Made by a program: the position numbers and the translations under genes. Shown one piece after another: positions 23,902 to 33,180 of a stretch of DNA of 64,000 nt; position 1 is the stretch's first letter, and every line of letters begins with the position of its first letter. The notes beneath the pieces were generated by a model, which saw only the letters and a list, made by a program, of their open reading frames with translations, did no database searches and was not told the origin of the DNA. The stretch comes from Ilumatobacteraceae bacterium (GTDB lineage: Bacteria > Actinomycetota > Acidimicrobiia > Acidimicrobiales > Ilumatobacteraceae), in contig JAOBWK010000019.1 in assembly GCA_025463305.1 (NCBI GenBank), forward strand, positions 48,292 to 112,291. Reading direction: 5' to 3'.

Positions 23902-25395
23902 TCAGGCCTGGCGTCTGCCGACCTCGAAGTCGTCGAGGTCGACGTGGGCGAGGAGATCACGGAAGTGGAACATCGAGTGCGGGTACTGCGTCACGATCCG
24001 GCCGGACTCGCTGAAGTAGTAGTGGCTGCACCCGCCGTGCCAGACGTCGACGTGATCGATGGCCATCTGGAGCTCGTCGTTGTAAGCGTCCATCACATCC
24101 CGCCGCACATCGATCCAAGCGATGTCCTCGGCGTCCATCCGCTGGATCGCCTGGACGGCGTAACGGGCCTGGTACTCGATCATCGGGATCAGTGAGCCCT
24201 GGTTCGTGTTCGGTCCGTAGAGCATGAACATGTTCGGGAAGCCGGTGGTGGTGATGCCCATGTAGGCCTGCGCGCCATCGGCCCAGGCCTCGTCGAGCGG
24301 CAAGCCGCCGCGACCGGTGATCGGGATCCCGGACGCGAACTTGTCGACCACGTAGCCCGTCGCGAAGACGATGACGTCGAGCTCGTGCTCGGTGCCGTCG
24401 TCGGTGACGATCCCCGTGGGCGTGATCCGGGCGATCGAGTCGGTGACGAGTGAGACGTTGGGTCGGTTGAACGTCGGGTAGTAGTCGTTCGAGAACAGCG
24501 GTCGCAGGCAGCCCCACGGCGTCGACGGGGTGAGCTTGCGGCGCGTCTCGGGATCGTCGACGGCCTCGATCGCGACCGCCGCGACCCACTCGGCCGCGCC
24601 GAGGATCGTCGGGTTGCTGAACGGGATGCTGGGCCCGAGGAACGACATGATCCCGTCGTGGTACTGCTGCAGTGCACCGGGCTCACCGTGGAACTGTTCG
24701 AGCTGCTCGGGTGTGTGGACCACGTCCTCCTTGGGGAGCACCCAGTTCGCCGACCGCTGGAACACCGTGAGTTGCTGCGCGACCTTGGCGATCTCCGGGA
24801 TGCTCTGCACACCGCTCGCGGCACTGCCGACCACGCCGACCCGCAGGCCGGTGAGGTCGAGGGACGTGTCCCATGCGCCCGTGTGCATCGCCCTGCCAGC
24901 GAAGGTCTCGCGGCCTTCGATCGGCGGATGCTTCAGCTCGCCGAACATGCCCTGCCCACTGATCAGCACGTCGGCCTCGAGATGCTCTCCGGCGTCGGTC
25001 ACCAGCCGCCACGTGCAGGTGTCGTCGTCCCACGCGGCTGAGGAGATGCCGGTGTTCAGGCGGAAGTGGGGCCAGAGGCCGAGCTCGGAGACCGTCGCGC
25101 GCATGTACTCGAGGATCTCCGGCTGCGCCGCGTACGACCGTGTCCAGGCCGGGTTCAGCCGGAAGGTGAAGGAGTAGACGTGGCTCCACACGTCGCACGC
25201 GAGGCCCGGATAGCGGTTGCGCTGCCACGTGCCGCCGACCTCTCCGGCGCGTTCGTAGATCGTGAAGTTCTCCAACCCGGCCTGGCGCAGGTAGTACGCC
25301 GAGCTGATCCCAGCGGGGCCGGCGCCGATCACGGCGATCCGCCGCTCGGCGGACCGCGACGGGCGCTGTGGGCTGTCCGAGGTCATCGCGGTCAT
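23902..25395 (-). CDS. Flavin-containing (Baeyer-Villiger-type) monooxygenase
   Basis: A 497-residue class B flavoprotein monooxygenase. The FAD fold IAVIGAGPAGIS is at residues 20-31, the NADPH fold VGVVGSAASGVQ near 185, and between them the Baeyer-Villiger fingerprint FxGxxxHxxxW is complete (Phe165-Trp175). The segment YGPNTNQGS late in the chain is common in actinobacterial family members. It should use NADPH and O2 to insert oxygen into ketones or oxidise soft heteroatoms. It is divergent from the serine hydrolase gene (22-base gap); an esterase beside a Baeyer-Villiger enzyme is a frequent pairing because the esterase opens the ester product. Confidence 0.92.
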   Translation of the reverse strand: MTAMTSDSPQRPSRSAERRIAVIGAGPAGISSAYYLRQAGLENFTIYERAGEVGGTWQRNRYPGLACDVWSHVYSFTFRLNPAWTRSYAAQPEILEYMRATVSELGLWPHFRLNTGISSAAWDDDTCTWRLVTDAGEHLEADVLISGQGMFGELKHPPIEGRETFAGRAMHTGAWDTSLDLTGLRVGVVGSAASGVQSIPEIAKVAQQLTVFQRSANWVLPKEDVVHTPEQLEQFHGEPGALQQYHDGIMSFLGPSIPFSNPTILGAAEWVAAVAIEAVDDPETRRKLTPSTPWGCLRPLFSNDYYPTFNRPNVSLVTDSIARITPTGIVTDDGTEHELDVIVFATGYVVDKFASGIPITGRGGLPLDEAWADGAQAYMGITTTGFPNMFMLYGPNTNQGSLIPMIEYQARYAVQAIQRMDAEDIAWIDVRRDVMDAYNDELQMAIDHVDVWHGGCSHYYFSESGRIVTQYPHSMFHFRDLLAHVDLDDFEVGRRQA

Positions 25396-25417
25396 CCTGT
25401 CAGGCTAGGAAGTTGCC

Positions 25418-26653
25418 ATGAACCTTCTCGAAGCCGAAGTCGATCCTGCCGAGGTCGGGTTCGACGCCGAACGACTGGCCCGCATCGACACCCACTTCGG
25501 GCAGTACGTCGCCGACGGCCGGCTGGCCGCGTGGCAGATCGCGCTGTCACGGAACGGCAAGCTCGTCCACTCATCGGGCCGCGGCCATCTCGACCGAGAG
25601 GCCGCCACACCGCTCACGCCAGATGCGATCTGGCGGATCTTCTCGATGTCGAAGCCGATCACGTCGGTCGCGGCGATGATCCTGCACGAGCGCGGGTTGT
25701 TCGAGCTCCACGATCCGGTGAGCCACTTCCTGCCCGAGTTCTGCGACCAGCGAGTGTGGCGCGGCGGCTCCACGGTGCGGCCGGTGCTCGAGCCGGTGCG
25801 CGATCCGATCGAGATGTGGCACCTGATGACCCACACATCGGGGCTCACGTACGGGTTCATGAACGCCCACCCCGTCGACCACATGTACCGGTCGGCAGGC
25901 TTCGACTTCGCCACGCCGGCGCAGATGGACCTCGCCGAGCTGTCCGTGCGCGTGGCCCAGCTGCCGTTGCTGTTCCAGCCGGGGAGCGAGTGGAACTACT
26001 CGATGTCGACCGACATCCTCGGTCGCGTCATCGAGGTCGTCAGCGGCATGCCGCTCGACGCCTTCATGCGCACCGAGATCTTCGAGCCGCTGGGGATGGT
26101 GGACACCGGCTTCTTCGTCCCGGAGGCGCAACACCACCGCGTCGCCCAGATCTACGGGCATCACCCCGGCACCGGGGCGGCGATCCCGCTCGACGCCGCA
26201 GGTCGTGCATCACTCGTTCCGCCGCCGGCGCTGCTGGGCGGTGGCGGCCTGGTGTCGACGATGTCCGACTACGTGCGGTTCGCCGAGATGCTCAGGCGCG
26301 GCGGTGAGCTCGACGGACGGCGTCTGCTGGCGCCGCGCACCGTGCGGTACATGGCGTCCAACCACCTGCCCGGCAACGCTGATCTGTCCGCCTACGGCCG
26401 CCCGCTGTTCAGCGAGACGACCTTCGACGGCGTCGGGTTCGGCCTCCTCGGATCGATCACGCTCGATCCCGTGAAGGCCAAGGTCCCCGGCTCGGTCGGC
26501 GAGTTCGGTTGGGGCGGTGCAGCGAGCACGTTCTTCTGGGTCGATCCGGTGGAGGACCTGACGTGCGTGTTCATGACGCAACTGCTGCCGTCGAACAGCC
26601 ATCCCATCCGCAGCATGCTCAAGCAGTTGGTGCACCAAGCCCTCGTCGACTGA
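25418..26653 (+). CDS. Serine hydrolase of the class C beta-lactamase/esterase family
   Basis: A 411-residue hydrolase. The nucleophile motif SMSK is at residues 76-79 (Ser76, Lys79), the conserved Tyr is Tyr194 in EWNYSMSTD, and the third motif corresponds to FGWGGAAST near the C-terminus, where WGG replaces the KTG/HTG of beta-lactamases, as in EstB-type esterases. No signal peptide is visible, so it is probably a cytosolic esterase. Next to the Baeyer-Villiger-type monooxygenase it could hydrolyse the ester or lactone made by that enzyme; this is inference from location. Confidence 0.9.
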   Translation: MNLLEAEVDPAEVGFDAERLARIDTHFGQYVADGRLAAWQIALSRNGKLVHSSGRGHLDREAATPLTPDAIWRIFSMSKPITSVAAMILHERGLFELHDPVSHFLPEFCDQRVWRGGSTVRPVLEPVRDPIEMWHLMTHTSGLTYGFMNAHPVDHMYRSAGFDFATPAQMDLAELSVRVAQLPLLFQPGSEWNYSMSTDILGRVIEVVSGMPLDAFMRTEIFEPLGMVDTGFFVPEAQHHRVAQIYGHHPGTGAAIPLDAAGRASLVPPPALLGGGGLVSTMSDYVRFAEMLRRGGELDGRRLLAPRTVRYMASNHLPGNADLSAYGRPLFSETTFDGVGFGLLGSITLDPVKAKVPGSVGEFGWGGAASTFFWVDPVEDLTCVFMTQLLPSNSHPIRSMLKQLVHQALVD

Positions 26654-26713
26654 CATCCAGCGGAGCGACGTCCGGTGTGAGATCGCCGACGGCGGGTGAG
26701 CATGATGGGACAG

Positions 26714-27334
26714 ATGCGAAACCGCCGACTCGCGGGTGTGCTGTTCGTCGCGCCACTCGCCATCGCCACCGCTGGCTGCTCGTCGTCGGCGACGAGCACG
26801 AGCAGCACAGCCACCGCCACCACCGCCACCGCCACCTCCACCACCACCATCACCACGCCCGCTCCGCCCACGACGGGCACTGCGGTGACGACAGACCCGA
26901 CGGCCGCATCGGCGCCGACGACGTCCATGCCCACCGAGAGCACCGCACCGGCCGCAGCGCTCCCCGACCCGTGCTCGTTGGTGACCACCGACGAGGTCGC
27001 CGCGTTCCTCGGCGGCACCGTGACCGCCACCCCGGGCGCCGAGCACTGCGTGTTCGACAACGGCGCCAAGACGGTGACCGTGACCGTCGGCCAGAACCCC
27101 GAGGCGGTGTCGGGTCCGGTGTCGGCCGACGCCTTCGCGAAGGAACAGACCAACTTCTCCGGGGCCCCGCTGGATGGGATCGGCGACGCCGCGTACCTCG
27201 CCAAACCCAACTCCTTCATCGCCTTCCGGGTCGGCACGCTCGAAGTCGTCGTCGAGTACGGGACCGTGCTGATCAGCGACGACGATGTCGCGTCCTTGAC
27301 GACCCTCGCGCGCGCCGCTGCTGGTCGCGCCTGA
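26714..27334 (+). CDS. Putative lipoprotein with Ser/Thr-rich linker
   Basis: About 206 residues. The signal peptide starting MRNRRLAGVLFVAP ends in an ATAGC lipobox. A long Thr/Ser/Ala/Pro-rich linker of roughly 60 residues follows, and then a compact C-terminal domain with Cys in PDPCSLV and EHCVFD, the arrangement of DUF3558-like lipoproteins (N-terminal DPCxLV segment followed by a GxxC). The ATG at 26714 was chosen because it is preceded by GGGA and gives a standard signal length; GTG 26696 and ATG 26702 are in-frame alternatives. Function unknown. Confidence 0.75.
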   Translation: MRNRRLAGVLFVAPLAIATAGCSSSATSTSSTATATTATATSTTTITTPAPPTTGTAVTTDPTAASAPTTSMPTESTAPAAALPDPCSLVTTDEVAAFLGGTVTATPGAEHCVFDNGAKTVTVTVGQNPEAVSGPVSADAFAKEQTNFSGAPLDGIGDAAYLAKPNSFIAFRVGTLEVVVEYGTVLISDDDVASLTTLARAAAGRA

Positions 27335-27417
27335 GGATCGCTCCGATCCGCTGACCGTTCCTTGCCAATCCGGCAAGCTCACTTGCGGTTGTGGGATCGA
27401 TGCGTATCGTCGACGAC

Positions 27418-29040
27418 ATGAGTGATCATGGACAACGTCTCATCGAACGCCACTGCGACGTCGCCGTCATCGGCGGCTCGGCGGCCGGATTGGCCGCGGC
27501 GCTGCAGCTCAGCCGGCAACGGCGGACGGTCATCGTCATCGATGCCGGTGCACCACGCAACGCCCCGGCCGCGCGCATGCACAGCTACCTCGGCCACGAG
27601 GGGCTGCCGCCCGGCGAGCTCGCCGCGATCGGCCGCGAGGAGGTTCGCAGCTACGGCGGCGAGATCCTCGACGGGCGCGCCGTCGATGTCGTTCGCCTCG
27701 CCGACGGGTGCTTCCGCGTCGAGATGGTGGGCGGCGGAGCCGTCGTCGCTCGACGGTTGGTCGCGGCCACCGGGTTGATCGACGTGCTCCCGGACATCGA
27801 GGGTGTCGTCGAGCACTGGGGTGGCGACGTCATCCACTGCCCGTTCTGCCACGGCTACGAGATCCGCGACCAGCGCATCGTCCAGATCGTCACGCATCCG
27901 ATGGGGCTGCACCCCGCTGCGTTGTTCCGACAGCTCACCACGCGGCTCACACTGGTGCTGCACGACGGCGTCGACGGTGACGATCCTCGGCTCGTCGAAC
28001 TGCAGGCGGCCGGCGTCGCGGTCGTCGCCGGACCCGTGCAGCGCCTCGTCACCGGCGATGACGGACATGTCACCGACGTCGAGCTGGTGACGGGCGAGCG
28101 CATCGCCGCCGATGCCGTCGTCGTCGGCGCACCGTTCCGCGTCCGCATCGAGCCGTTCGCATCGCTCGGCCTGAGGGCGGCCCCCCATCCGAGCGGCCTG
28201 GGCGACTTCGTGGAGACCGACCCGACCGGGGAGACCTCCGTGCCCGGGATGTACGCCGCCGGCAACGTGACCGATCCGAGCCAACAGGTGCTGCAGGCTG
28301 CGGCGAACGGGAGCAGGGTCGGCGGCATGATCAGCTTCAGCCTCGCCAGCGAGGACGTCGCCGCCGCGGCACGGCCCTTGGGCAACCAGGCGGACTGGGA
28401 GCAGCGCTACGCCGGTGCACAGATCTGGAGTGGCAACCCGAACGGCACGCTCGTGGCCGAGATCGCCGGCGCGGAGGCGGGACGAGCGCTCGACGTCGGC
28501 GCCGGCGAAGGCGGCGACGCCGTCTGGCTGGCCGAACAGGGATGGGACGTGACTGCGAGCGACATCTCCCAGCACGCCCTCGACCGCATCGCTGCCGAGG
28601 CGCGATCACGGGGACTCGCGATCGAGCTCCACCATGCCGACGCCAACGGCCTCGACCCGTATCCGGAGCGCTCGTTCGACCTCGTCTCGGCCCAGTACGC
28701 GTCCATCCCCCGCACGCCCGACGGGCGAGGCCTCGACAACCTCCTCGCCGCCGTGCGCGTCGGCGGCACCCTCCTCGTCGTCGGCCACGACCTCGAGCCG
28801 ATGCGACACCCCATCGACACCGCGATGCACAGCCGCCTGTTCGATCCGGACGCGTACGTCCGAGTCGACGACATCGCCGCCGCCATCAGCGGCTCCCCGG
28901 ACTGGCACGTCGACGTCGACGAGAAGCGGCCGCGGCCGTCGGGCGCAGCATCGGCACACCACGTCGACGACGTCGTGCTGCGCGCTCACCGGGTCAGTGC
29001 AGCGACAGCGCCAGACCGACCAGCGCGGCGTGGTAGGTGA
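27418..29040 (+). CDS. Bifunctional thioredoxin-reductase-like oxidoreductase / SAM methyltransferase
   Basis: A 540-residue fusion. Residues 1-305 match thioredoxin-reductase-like flavoproteins: FAD fold VIGGSAAGLAAA near residue 17, a CPFC redox motif at residues 141-144 (CATC or CxxC in thioredoxin reductases), and a closing GMYAAGNVTDPSQQV segment. Residues from about 325 form a class I methyltransferase, with SAM motif ALDVGAGEGG at 357-366. Such two-domain proteins occur in actinobacteria. The neighbouring CPFCHGYE suggests a disulphide oxidoreductase that shares its substrate with a thiol or toxic-metalloid methyltransferase, but this is inference. It overlaps the convergent YhhN gene by 47 bases. 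Confidence 0.88.
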   Translation: MSDHGQRLIERHCDVAVIGGSAAGLAAALQLSRQRRTVIVIDAGAPRNAPAARMHSYLGHEGLPPGELAAIGREEVRSYGGEILDGRAVDVVRLADGCFRVEMVGGGAVVARRLVAATGLIDVLPDIEGVVEHWGGDVIHCPFCHGYEIRDQRIVQIVTHPMGLHPAALFRQLTTRLTLVLHDGVDGDDPRLVELQAAGVAVVAGPVQRLVTGDDGHVTDVELVTGERIAADAVVVGAPFRVRIEPFASLGLRAAPHPSGLGDFVETDPTGETSVPGMYAAGNVTDPSQQVLQAAANGSRVGGMISFSLASEDVAAAARPLGNQADWEQRYAGAQIWSGNPNGTLVAEIAGAEAGRALDVGAGEGGDAVWLAEQGWDVTASDISQHALDRIAAEARSRGLAIELHHADANGLDPYPERSFDLVSAQYASIPRTPDGRGLDNLLAAVRVGGTLLVVGHDLEPMRHPIDTAMHSRLFDPDAYVRVDDIAAAISGSPDWHVDVDEKRPRPSGAASAHHVDDVVLRAHRVSAATAPDRPARRGR

Positions 29041-29617
29041 CCATCACCGTGAGCCCCATCCACGAGCGCTCCTTGACGAACGCCCGCCAGCCGAGCACGG
29101 TGTCGCTGACCACGAACGCGGCCGCACCGCCGATGGCCCACCAGCGGCCGGTCATCACGGCGATCACGGCCATCGACGTGATCACCACGAGGTAGGCCGA
29201 CACCGGGATCCGCAACGTCGCATCGCTGGCCGTCGCACCGACCACGATGCGCCGGCCGATCGCGACAGCGTGGACGGCGAGCACGACCGCGGCCACGACA
29301 CCCCACCACGGATGACGGAGGTGCAGCGTCGCGAACATCGCGATGAACACCACGTGCCCGACGAGGAACGCGGCGAGCCCGACGACGAACTGATCGACGA
29401 CGTCGAGCAGGGCGAAGTCGCCGGCCAGGCAGAAGACCAGCCCGATGATGGCGAGCACGGTCGCTGTGTGCGGGCCGTTGGCGGCGATCGCGACCCACAT
29501 CACCAGGATCGTCGTCAGCGGCTTCGACACCGTCTCCAACCCCTCGTTCGGTCGGATGCGCGTCCACCAGTTGGTCATCGCCGCGACGAGCGTGCAGAGG
29601 AGGGCGACAGCGAGCAC
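28994..29617 (-). CDS. YhhN/TMEM86-family membrane protein (lysoplasmalogenase-like)
   Basis: A 207-residue polytopic membrane protein with about eight helices. The opening WWTRIRPNEGLETVSKPLTT, the FCLAGDFALL segment and a late FVVSDTVLGWRAF are the conserved motifs of the YhhN family; eukaryotic TMEM86 members hydrolyse lysoplasmalogens. Conserved acidic residues (Asp in AGDF and SDTVL) are present. Bacterial substrate unproven. The GTG start at 29617 puts the first helix at the N-terminus; the gap to the TauE gene upstream is 23 bases, so it is the last gene of the aminotransferase-Lrp-TauE operon. Confidence 0.85.
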   Translation of the reverse strand: MLAVALLCTLVAAMTNWWTRIRPNEGLETVSKPLTTILVMWVAIAANGPHTATVLAIIGLVFCLAGDFALLDVVDQFVVGLAAFLVGHVVFIAMFATLHLRHPWWGVVAAVVLAVHAVAIGRRIVVGATASDATLRIPVSAYLVVITSMAVIAVMTGRWWAIGGAAAFVVSDTVLGWRAFVKERSWMGLTVMVTYHAALVGLALSLH

Positions 29618-29640
29618 GGTGCAGTCTCGCGTGCCGCCGG

Positions 29641-30396
29641 TCAGCTGAACGTCTTGGCCACCGACGCGACGGCGCCGGCCACCAGCAGCACGAGGACCAG
29701 GACCCGGAACCGTGTCGGCGAGAAGTGCCGGCGGAGCGGCAACCCGGCGAGCATCCCCAGGCCGACGGCCGGCACGGCGATCGCTCCGGCGATCAGGTCC
29801 GGCACGTGCACCTTGCCGCCGATCGCGAAGATCACGAGGCCGATCGAGCCGCTGTACAGGAAGACGTAGTTGAGCGTGCCGCGGAACGGGTCGGCCTCGA
29901 TGTTGCGAGCCTGGAGGTCGAACACGAGCGGCGGGCCGCTGGACGAGATGGAGGTGTTGAGCACGCCGCTGACGAAGCCGAGCGACCAGTCGATCCGTGG
30001 ACCGACGTCGCCGAGATCGACACCCCGGGCGAGCGCGACGACCGCGACGACCACCCCGACGCCGAGCGCGTAGCGCAGGGTGTGATCGCTGACGATGTCG
30101 TAGATCACGTACCCGAACGGCAGACCGATCATCGACGTGACGAGCAGCCGGTTGGCGATCTCGCGGGCGCGCACCGCGCGGTAGAGGTACGTCTGGATGC
30201 CGTTGACCGGGACGGCGACGATCGAGGAGACGATGACCGCGCTGTGCAGATCGATGACCAGGCTCATCAGCGGTACCGACATCAGTCCGAAGCCGAACCC
30301 GGCGACGGCCGTCATCATCGCCGACACGAACACCGCGCCGGCGACGACGAGGTACTGCGATGTCGTGAAGTCGGCGCCGAGTTGGGCTCCGATCAA
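29641..30396 (-). CDS. TauE/SafE-family sulfite/organosulfonate exporter-like protein
   Basis: A 251-residue membrane protein with about eight helices in two repeated halves, typical of TauE/SafE (the GFGFGLMSVPLMSLVID segment and GVLNTSISSSGPP are family hallmarks). Members export sulfite, sulfoacetate or other organosulfur anions. It starts with TTG at 30396, overlapping the stop of the Lrp gene (TTGA), so it is translated with it. Neighbouring an aminotransferase and an Lrp regulator, it may export a product of amino-acid or sulfonate catabolism; the substrate is inferred. Confidence 0.85.
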   Translation of the reverse strand: MIGAQLGADFTTSQYLVVAGAVFVSAMMTAVAGFGFGLMSVPLMSLVIDLHSAVIVSSIVAVPVNGIQTYLYRAVRAREIANRLLVTSMIGLPFGYVIYDIVSDHTLRYALGVGVVVAVVALARGVDLGDVGPRIDWSLGFVSGVLNTSISSSGPPLVFDLQARNIEADPFRGTLNYVFLYSGSIGLVIFAIGGKVHVPDLIAGAIAVPAVGLGMLAGLPLRRHFSPTRFRVLVLVLLVAGAVASVAKTFS

Positions 30397-30839
30397 CGGA
30401 CTCCCCAGCTGAACCGGTGAGTGTGGATCCGGAAGTACGGGAAGGCCTGCACCTCGCGGACGCCCGGGATGGTGCGGACGTCGTTGTTGAGCACGTTGAA
30501 CAGCTCGTCGTTCGACTCGCAGAGCACCTCGGCGAGGACGTCGTAGCCACCGGCGGACAGCACCGCGTAGATCACCGACGGCAGCGCGCCGACCGCGTCG
30601 GCGACGGACTGGGCGTCGCGCTCGACCGTGATGCAGAACATCGCCATCGCCGTGTAGCCGAGCGCGAGCGGGTCGGTGACGGCGACGACCTGGAGCACGC
30701 CGGAGTCGGTGAGGCGCTGCACGCGCTGGCGTGTTGCGGCCGGCGACAGCCCGACGAGCGGCGCCAGATCGGCGTAGCTCATCCGCCCGTCACCTTGCAG
30801 TTCGGCGATGATGCGCTTGTCGATGCTGTCCAGGGTCAC
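30393..30839 (-). CDS. Lrp/AsnC-family transcriptional regulator
   Basis: A 148-residue regulator with a GTG start. The N-terminal HTH (DSIDKRIIAELQGDGRMSYA, then LVGLSPAATRQRVQRL) and the C-terminal RAM ligand-binding domain (ending IPGVREVQAFPYFRIHTHR) are complete. Lrp proteins sense amino acids and control neighbouring catabolic genes. Its start lies 6 bases after the stop of the class III aminotransferase and its stop overlaps the TauE start, so the regulator is embedded in the operon it probably controls. Confidence 0.93.
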   Translation of the reverse strand: MTLDSIDKRIIAELQGDGRMSYADLAPLVGLSPAATRQRVQRLTDSGVLQVVAVTDPLALGYTAMAMFCITVERDAQSVADAVGALPSVIYAVLSAGGYDVLAEVLCESNDELFNVLNNDVRTIPGVREVQAFPYFRIHTHRFSWGVR

Positions 30840-30845
30840 GTGCGC

Positions 30846-32231
30846 CTACCCTACGAGGCCGACCCCGAGCAGGGCCGCAACGGCGCCGCGAAACACCTCC
30901 GTGTGGCGGTCCACATCGGCCATCGAGTGGTGCGGCGAGAACAGCGCCATGTTGTGGAACGGCGTCAGCAGGATGCCGCGGTTGAGCGCCCAGAGGTGCA
31001 TGAACGATTCGAGCTCGGCATCGACGGCGGCCGCCGCAGCGGCGCCGTCGCGGGGCGGTGGGCAGAACCAGTACTCGGCGCGACAGCCGAGCTGCTGCAC
31101 GTGCCAGGCGAGCCCCGATTCGTCGATCACCCCGGCGACGCCCTCGGTCCACGCGGTGGCGAGTGGTATGGCCGTGGCGAAGTCCTCGTCGCGCAGGCAC
31201 GTCGACAGGGTGGCCCGGACCGCGGCGATCGCGAGGGCGTTGCCGGTGAGCGTGCCACCGACGCCGCTGGTGTCGACCGACGTGGTCGCCAACGGCCCGG
31301 CGAGCCGGGCGGCGATCGAGCGCGTCATCCCGTACGCGGCTGCCGGCATGCCGCCGCCGATGGTCTTGCCGATGACCAGGAAGTCGGCATCGATGCCCCA
31401 TGCCGCGGTGGCGCCGCCGGGGCCGACGCAGATCGTGTGGGTCTCGTCGATGACCAGCAACACCCCGTGGCGTCGGGTGACTTCGCGCACGGCCTCGAGG
31501 TAGCCGGCATCGGGTAGGACGATGCCGATGTTGGTCAGCGCCGGCTCCATCAGCACGCACGCGACGTCGCCGTGGGCGAGCGCTGCCTCGAGCCCGGCGA
31601 GGTCGTTGAACTGCACGACGCGGGTGGTGTGCGCAGGAGCGATCTGAGGGCCCATCGAACCGGGACGCGCCACGACCTCGCCGTCGCCGTCGAGCACCGC
31701 GAGCGTCTCGTCGACCGCGCCGTGGTAGCACCAATCCATCACGAGCACCTTCGGCCGGCCGGTGAGGTGGCGGGCGAAGCGCAGCACGAAGCGGTTGGCA
31801 TCGGTGGCCGTCATCGCCATCTGCCACACGGGCAACCCGAACCGTCGTGCCAGCTCACCCGCCACCCAACTCGCGTCCTCGTTCGGCAGCATCGTGGTGA
31901 TGCCCCGGCGGGCCTGACGATCGAGTGCCTCGGCCACCTGCGGCAGGCCGTGCCCGGCCATCGCGCCCGTGTCGCCGAGGCACAGGTCGACGTACTCGAT
32001 GCCGTCCACGTCGCTGAACCGCGCGCCGCTGGCCTCGGCGAAGAACACGGGGAAGGCCCCCGGCCACCGTGACATCCACGGCATCGGCACGCCACCGAGC
32101 AGGTGCTCACCGGCCTCGACGGACCGGCGCTGCGACGTCGGGTGCAGGTCGACGAACCGCTGCTCCTCAGCCGCCAGGAGGCGCGTCAATCGATCGCGAT
32201 CGAGCAGAACGGGTGTCGATGAGATCGTCAT
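30846..32231 (-). CDS. Class III PLP-dependent aminotransferase (GSA-aminomutase-like)
   Basis: A 461-residue fold-type I enzyme. The PLP region has a DETHT strand (Asp contacting the pyridine nitrogen) and the Schiff-base Lys in LVIGKTIGGGMP. The closing segments resemble glutamate-1-semialdehyde aminomutase and beta-amino-acid aminotransferases more than the taurine-pyruvate type. The genuine hemL would normally sit with haem genes, so a catabolic aminotransferase is more likely. It heads an operon with an Lrp regulator, a TauE-like exporter and a YhhN protein. Amino donor unknown. Confidence 0.88.
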   Translation of the reverse strand: MTISSTPVLLDRDRLTRLLAAEEQRFVDLHPTSQRRSVEAGEHLLGGVPMPWMSRWPGAFPVFFAEASGARFSDVDGIEYVDLCLGDTGAMAGHGLPQVAEALDRQARRGITTMLPNEDASWVAGELARRFGLPVWQMAMTATDANRFVLRFARHLTGRPKVLVMDWCYHGAVDETLAVLDGDGEVVARPGSMGPQIAPAHTTRVVQFNDLAGLEAALAHGDVACVLMEPALTNIGIVLPDAGYLEAVREVTRRHGVLLVIDETHTICVGPGGATAAWGIDADFLVIGKTIGGGMPAAAYGMTRSIAARLAGPLATTSVDTSGVGGTLTGNALAIAAVRATLSTCLRDEDFATAIPLATAWTEGVAGVIDESGLAWHVQQLGCRAEYWFCPPPRDGAAAAAAVDAELESFMHLWALNRGILLTPFHNMALFSPHHSMADVDRHTEVFRGAVAALLGVGLVG

Positions 32232-32273
32232 CCGACATGTCTACCATCGTTTCGATCGTCGATGGCCGACGAT

Positions 32274-33140
32274 TCAATCGAACAGGCGCTGCTGCGCTCG
32301 TTCCACGACCGGTTCGCTCGGCGCAGGCAGGGGCTCGAGGGCGGGCAGGCGCTCGCGCACGGCGTCGTGGAAGCGCCGGGCGAGCCCGAGCGCCACGACG
32401 TTGTCCGGCGTGTGGACGAACATCGTCGGGGTCCGTTGCTGCTCCAGCCACTCGACCATCACGTCGATCCACGGCTGCCAGCCCCTGACGCTCTCGTCGA
32501 TGTCGGTGCGCCCGATGAACCTCACGATCGGCGCGTCGGTGATCGCGGTCGGCACGACGGGGACCCGGGGCTTCTTGTTCCAGCCGTCGCGCTCGGCGTC
32601 GTCGGTGGGCGGCGCCGCGAACAGCGTCGAGGTATCGAGCACGATCCGCTCGGCACCGGTGTCGGCGAGCAGCCGGTCGAGCCACGCGTGCGCGGGACTG
32701 TGATCGAAGAACGCCGGGTGCCGCACCTCCACCGCCCACTGCGCCGACCGCGGCGCCCGCCGGAGGAACGCGGCGAGCAGCCCGAGGTCGCCCGGACCGA
32801 ACGAAGCCGGCAGCTGGATCGACATCCGGCCCAACCGTTCGCCCAGCGGATCGAGCAGCCGTAGGAACGCGGTCAGCTCGGCGTCGGTGCCGCGGAGCCG
32901 CTGTTCGTGGGTGATCGACTTCGGCAGCTTGAACACGAACCGGAACGACGTCGGCGTGGCGTCGGCCCAGCGACGCACGGTGGCGATCGGCGGCAGCGCG
33001 TAGAACGTGGTGTTGCCCTCCACGGCGGTGCACCACGTCGCGTACTCGGCGAGCTCCTCGCCCGGTCGCGTGCTGGCCGGCAGGAACGGTCCGACCCAGG
33101 CCCGGTGCGCCCACATCGCACATCCGACCCGCAGCTGCAT
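32274..33140 (-). CDS. DUF72 (YecE-like) family protein
   Basis: A 288-residue protein of the DUF72 family, a TIM-barrel-like fold. The N-terminus MQLRVGCAMWAHRAW and segments such as LPKSITHEQ and RFIGRTDIDE fit. The biochemical role of the family is unknown. The ATG at 33140 is preceded by a G-rich ribosome-binding site (GTGGGGG). It is divergent from the LigD-type polymerase gene with about 40 bases between starts, and lies 42 bases upstream of the aminotransferase on the same strand. Confidence 0.85.
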   Translation of the reverse strand: MQLRVGCAMWAHRAWVGPFLPASTRPGEELAEYATWCTAVEGNTTFYALPPIATVRRWADATPTSFRFVFKLPKSITHEQRLRGTDAELTAFLRLLDPLGERLGRMSIQLPASFGPGDLGLLAAFLRRAPRSAQWAVEVRHPAFFDHSPAHAWLDRLLADTGAERIVLDTSTLFAAPPTDDAERDGWNKKPRVPVVPTAITDAPIVRFIGRTDIDESVRGWQPWIDVMVEWLEQQRTPTMFVHTPDNVVALGLARRFHDAVRERLPALEPLPAPSEPVVERAQQRLFD

Positions 33141-33180
33141 CGCCCCCACGATACGCGACGGCCCGGTTAGCCTCGCGAGC

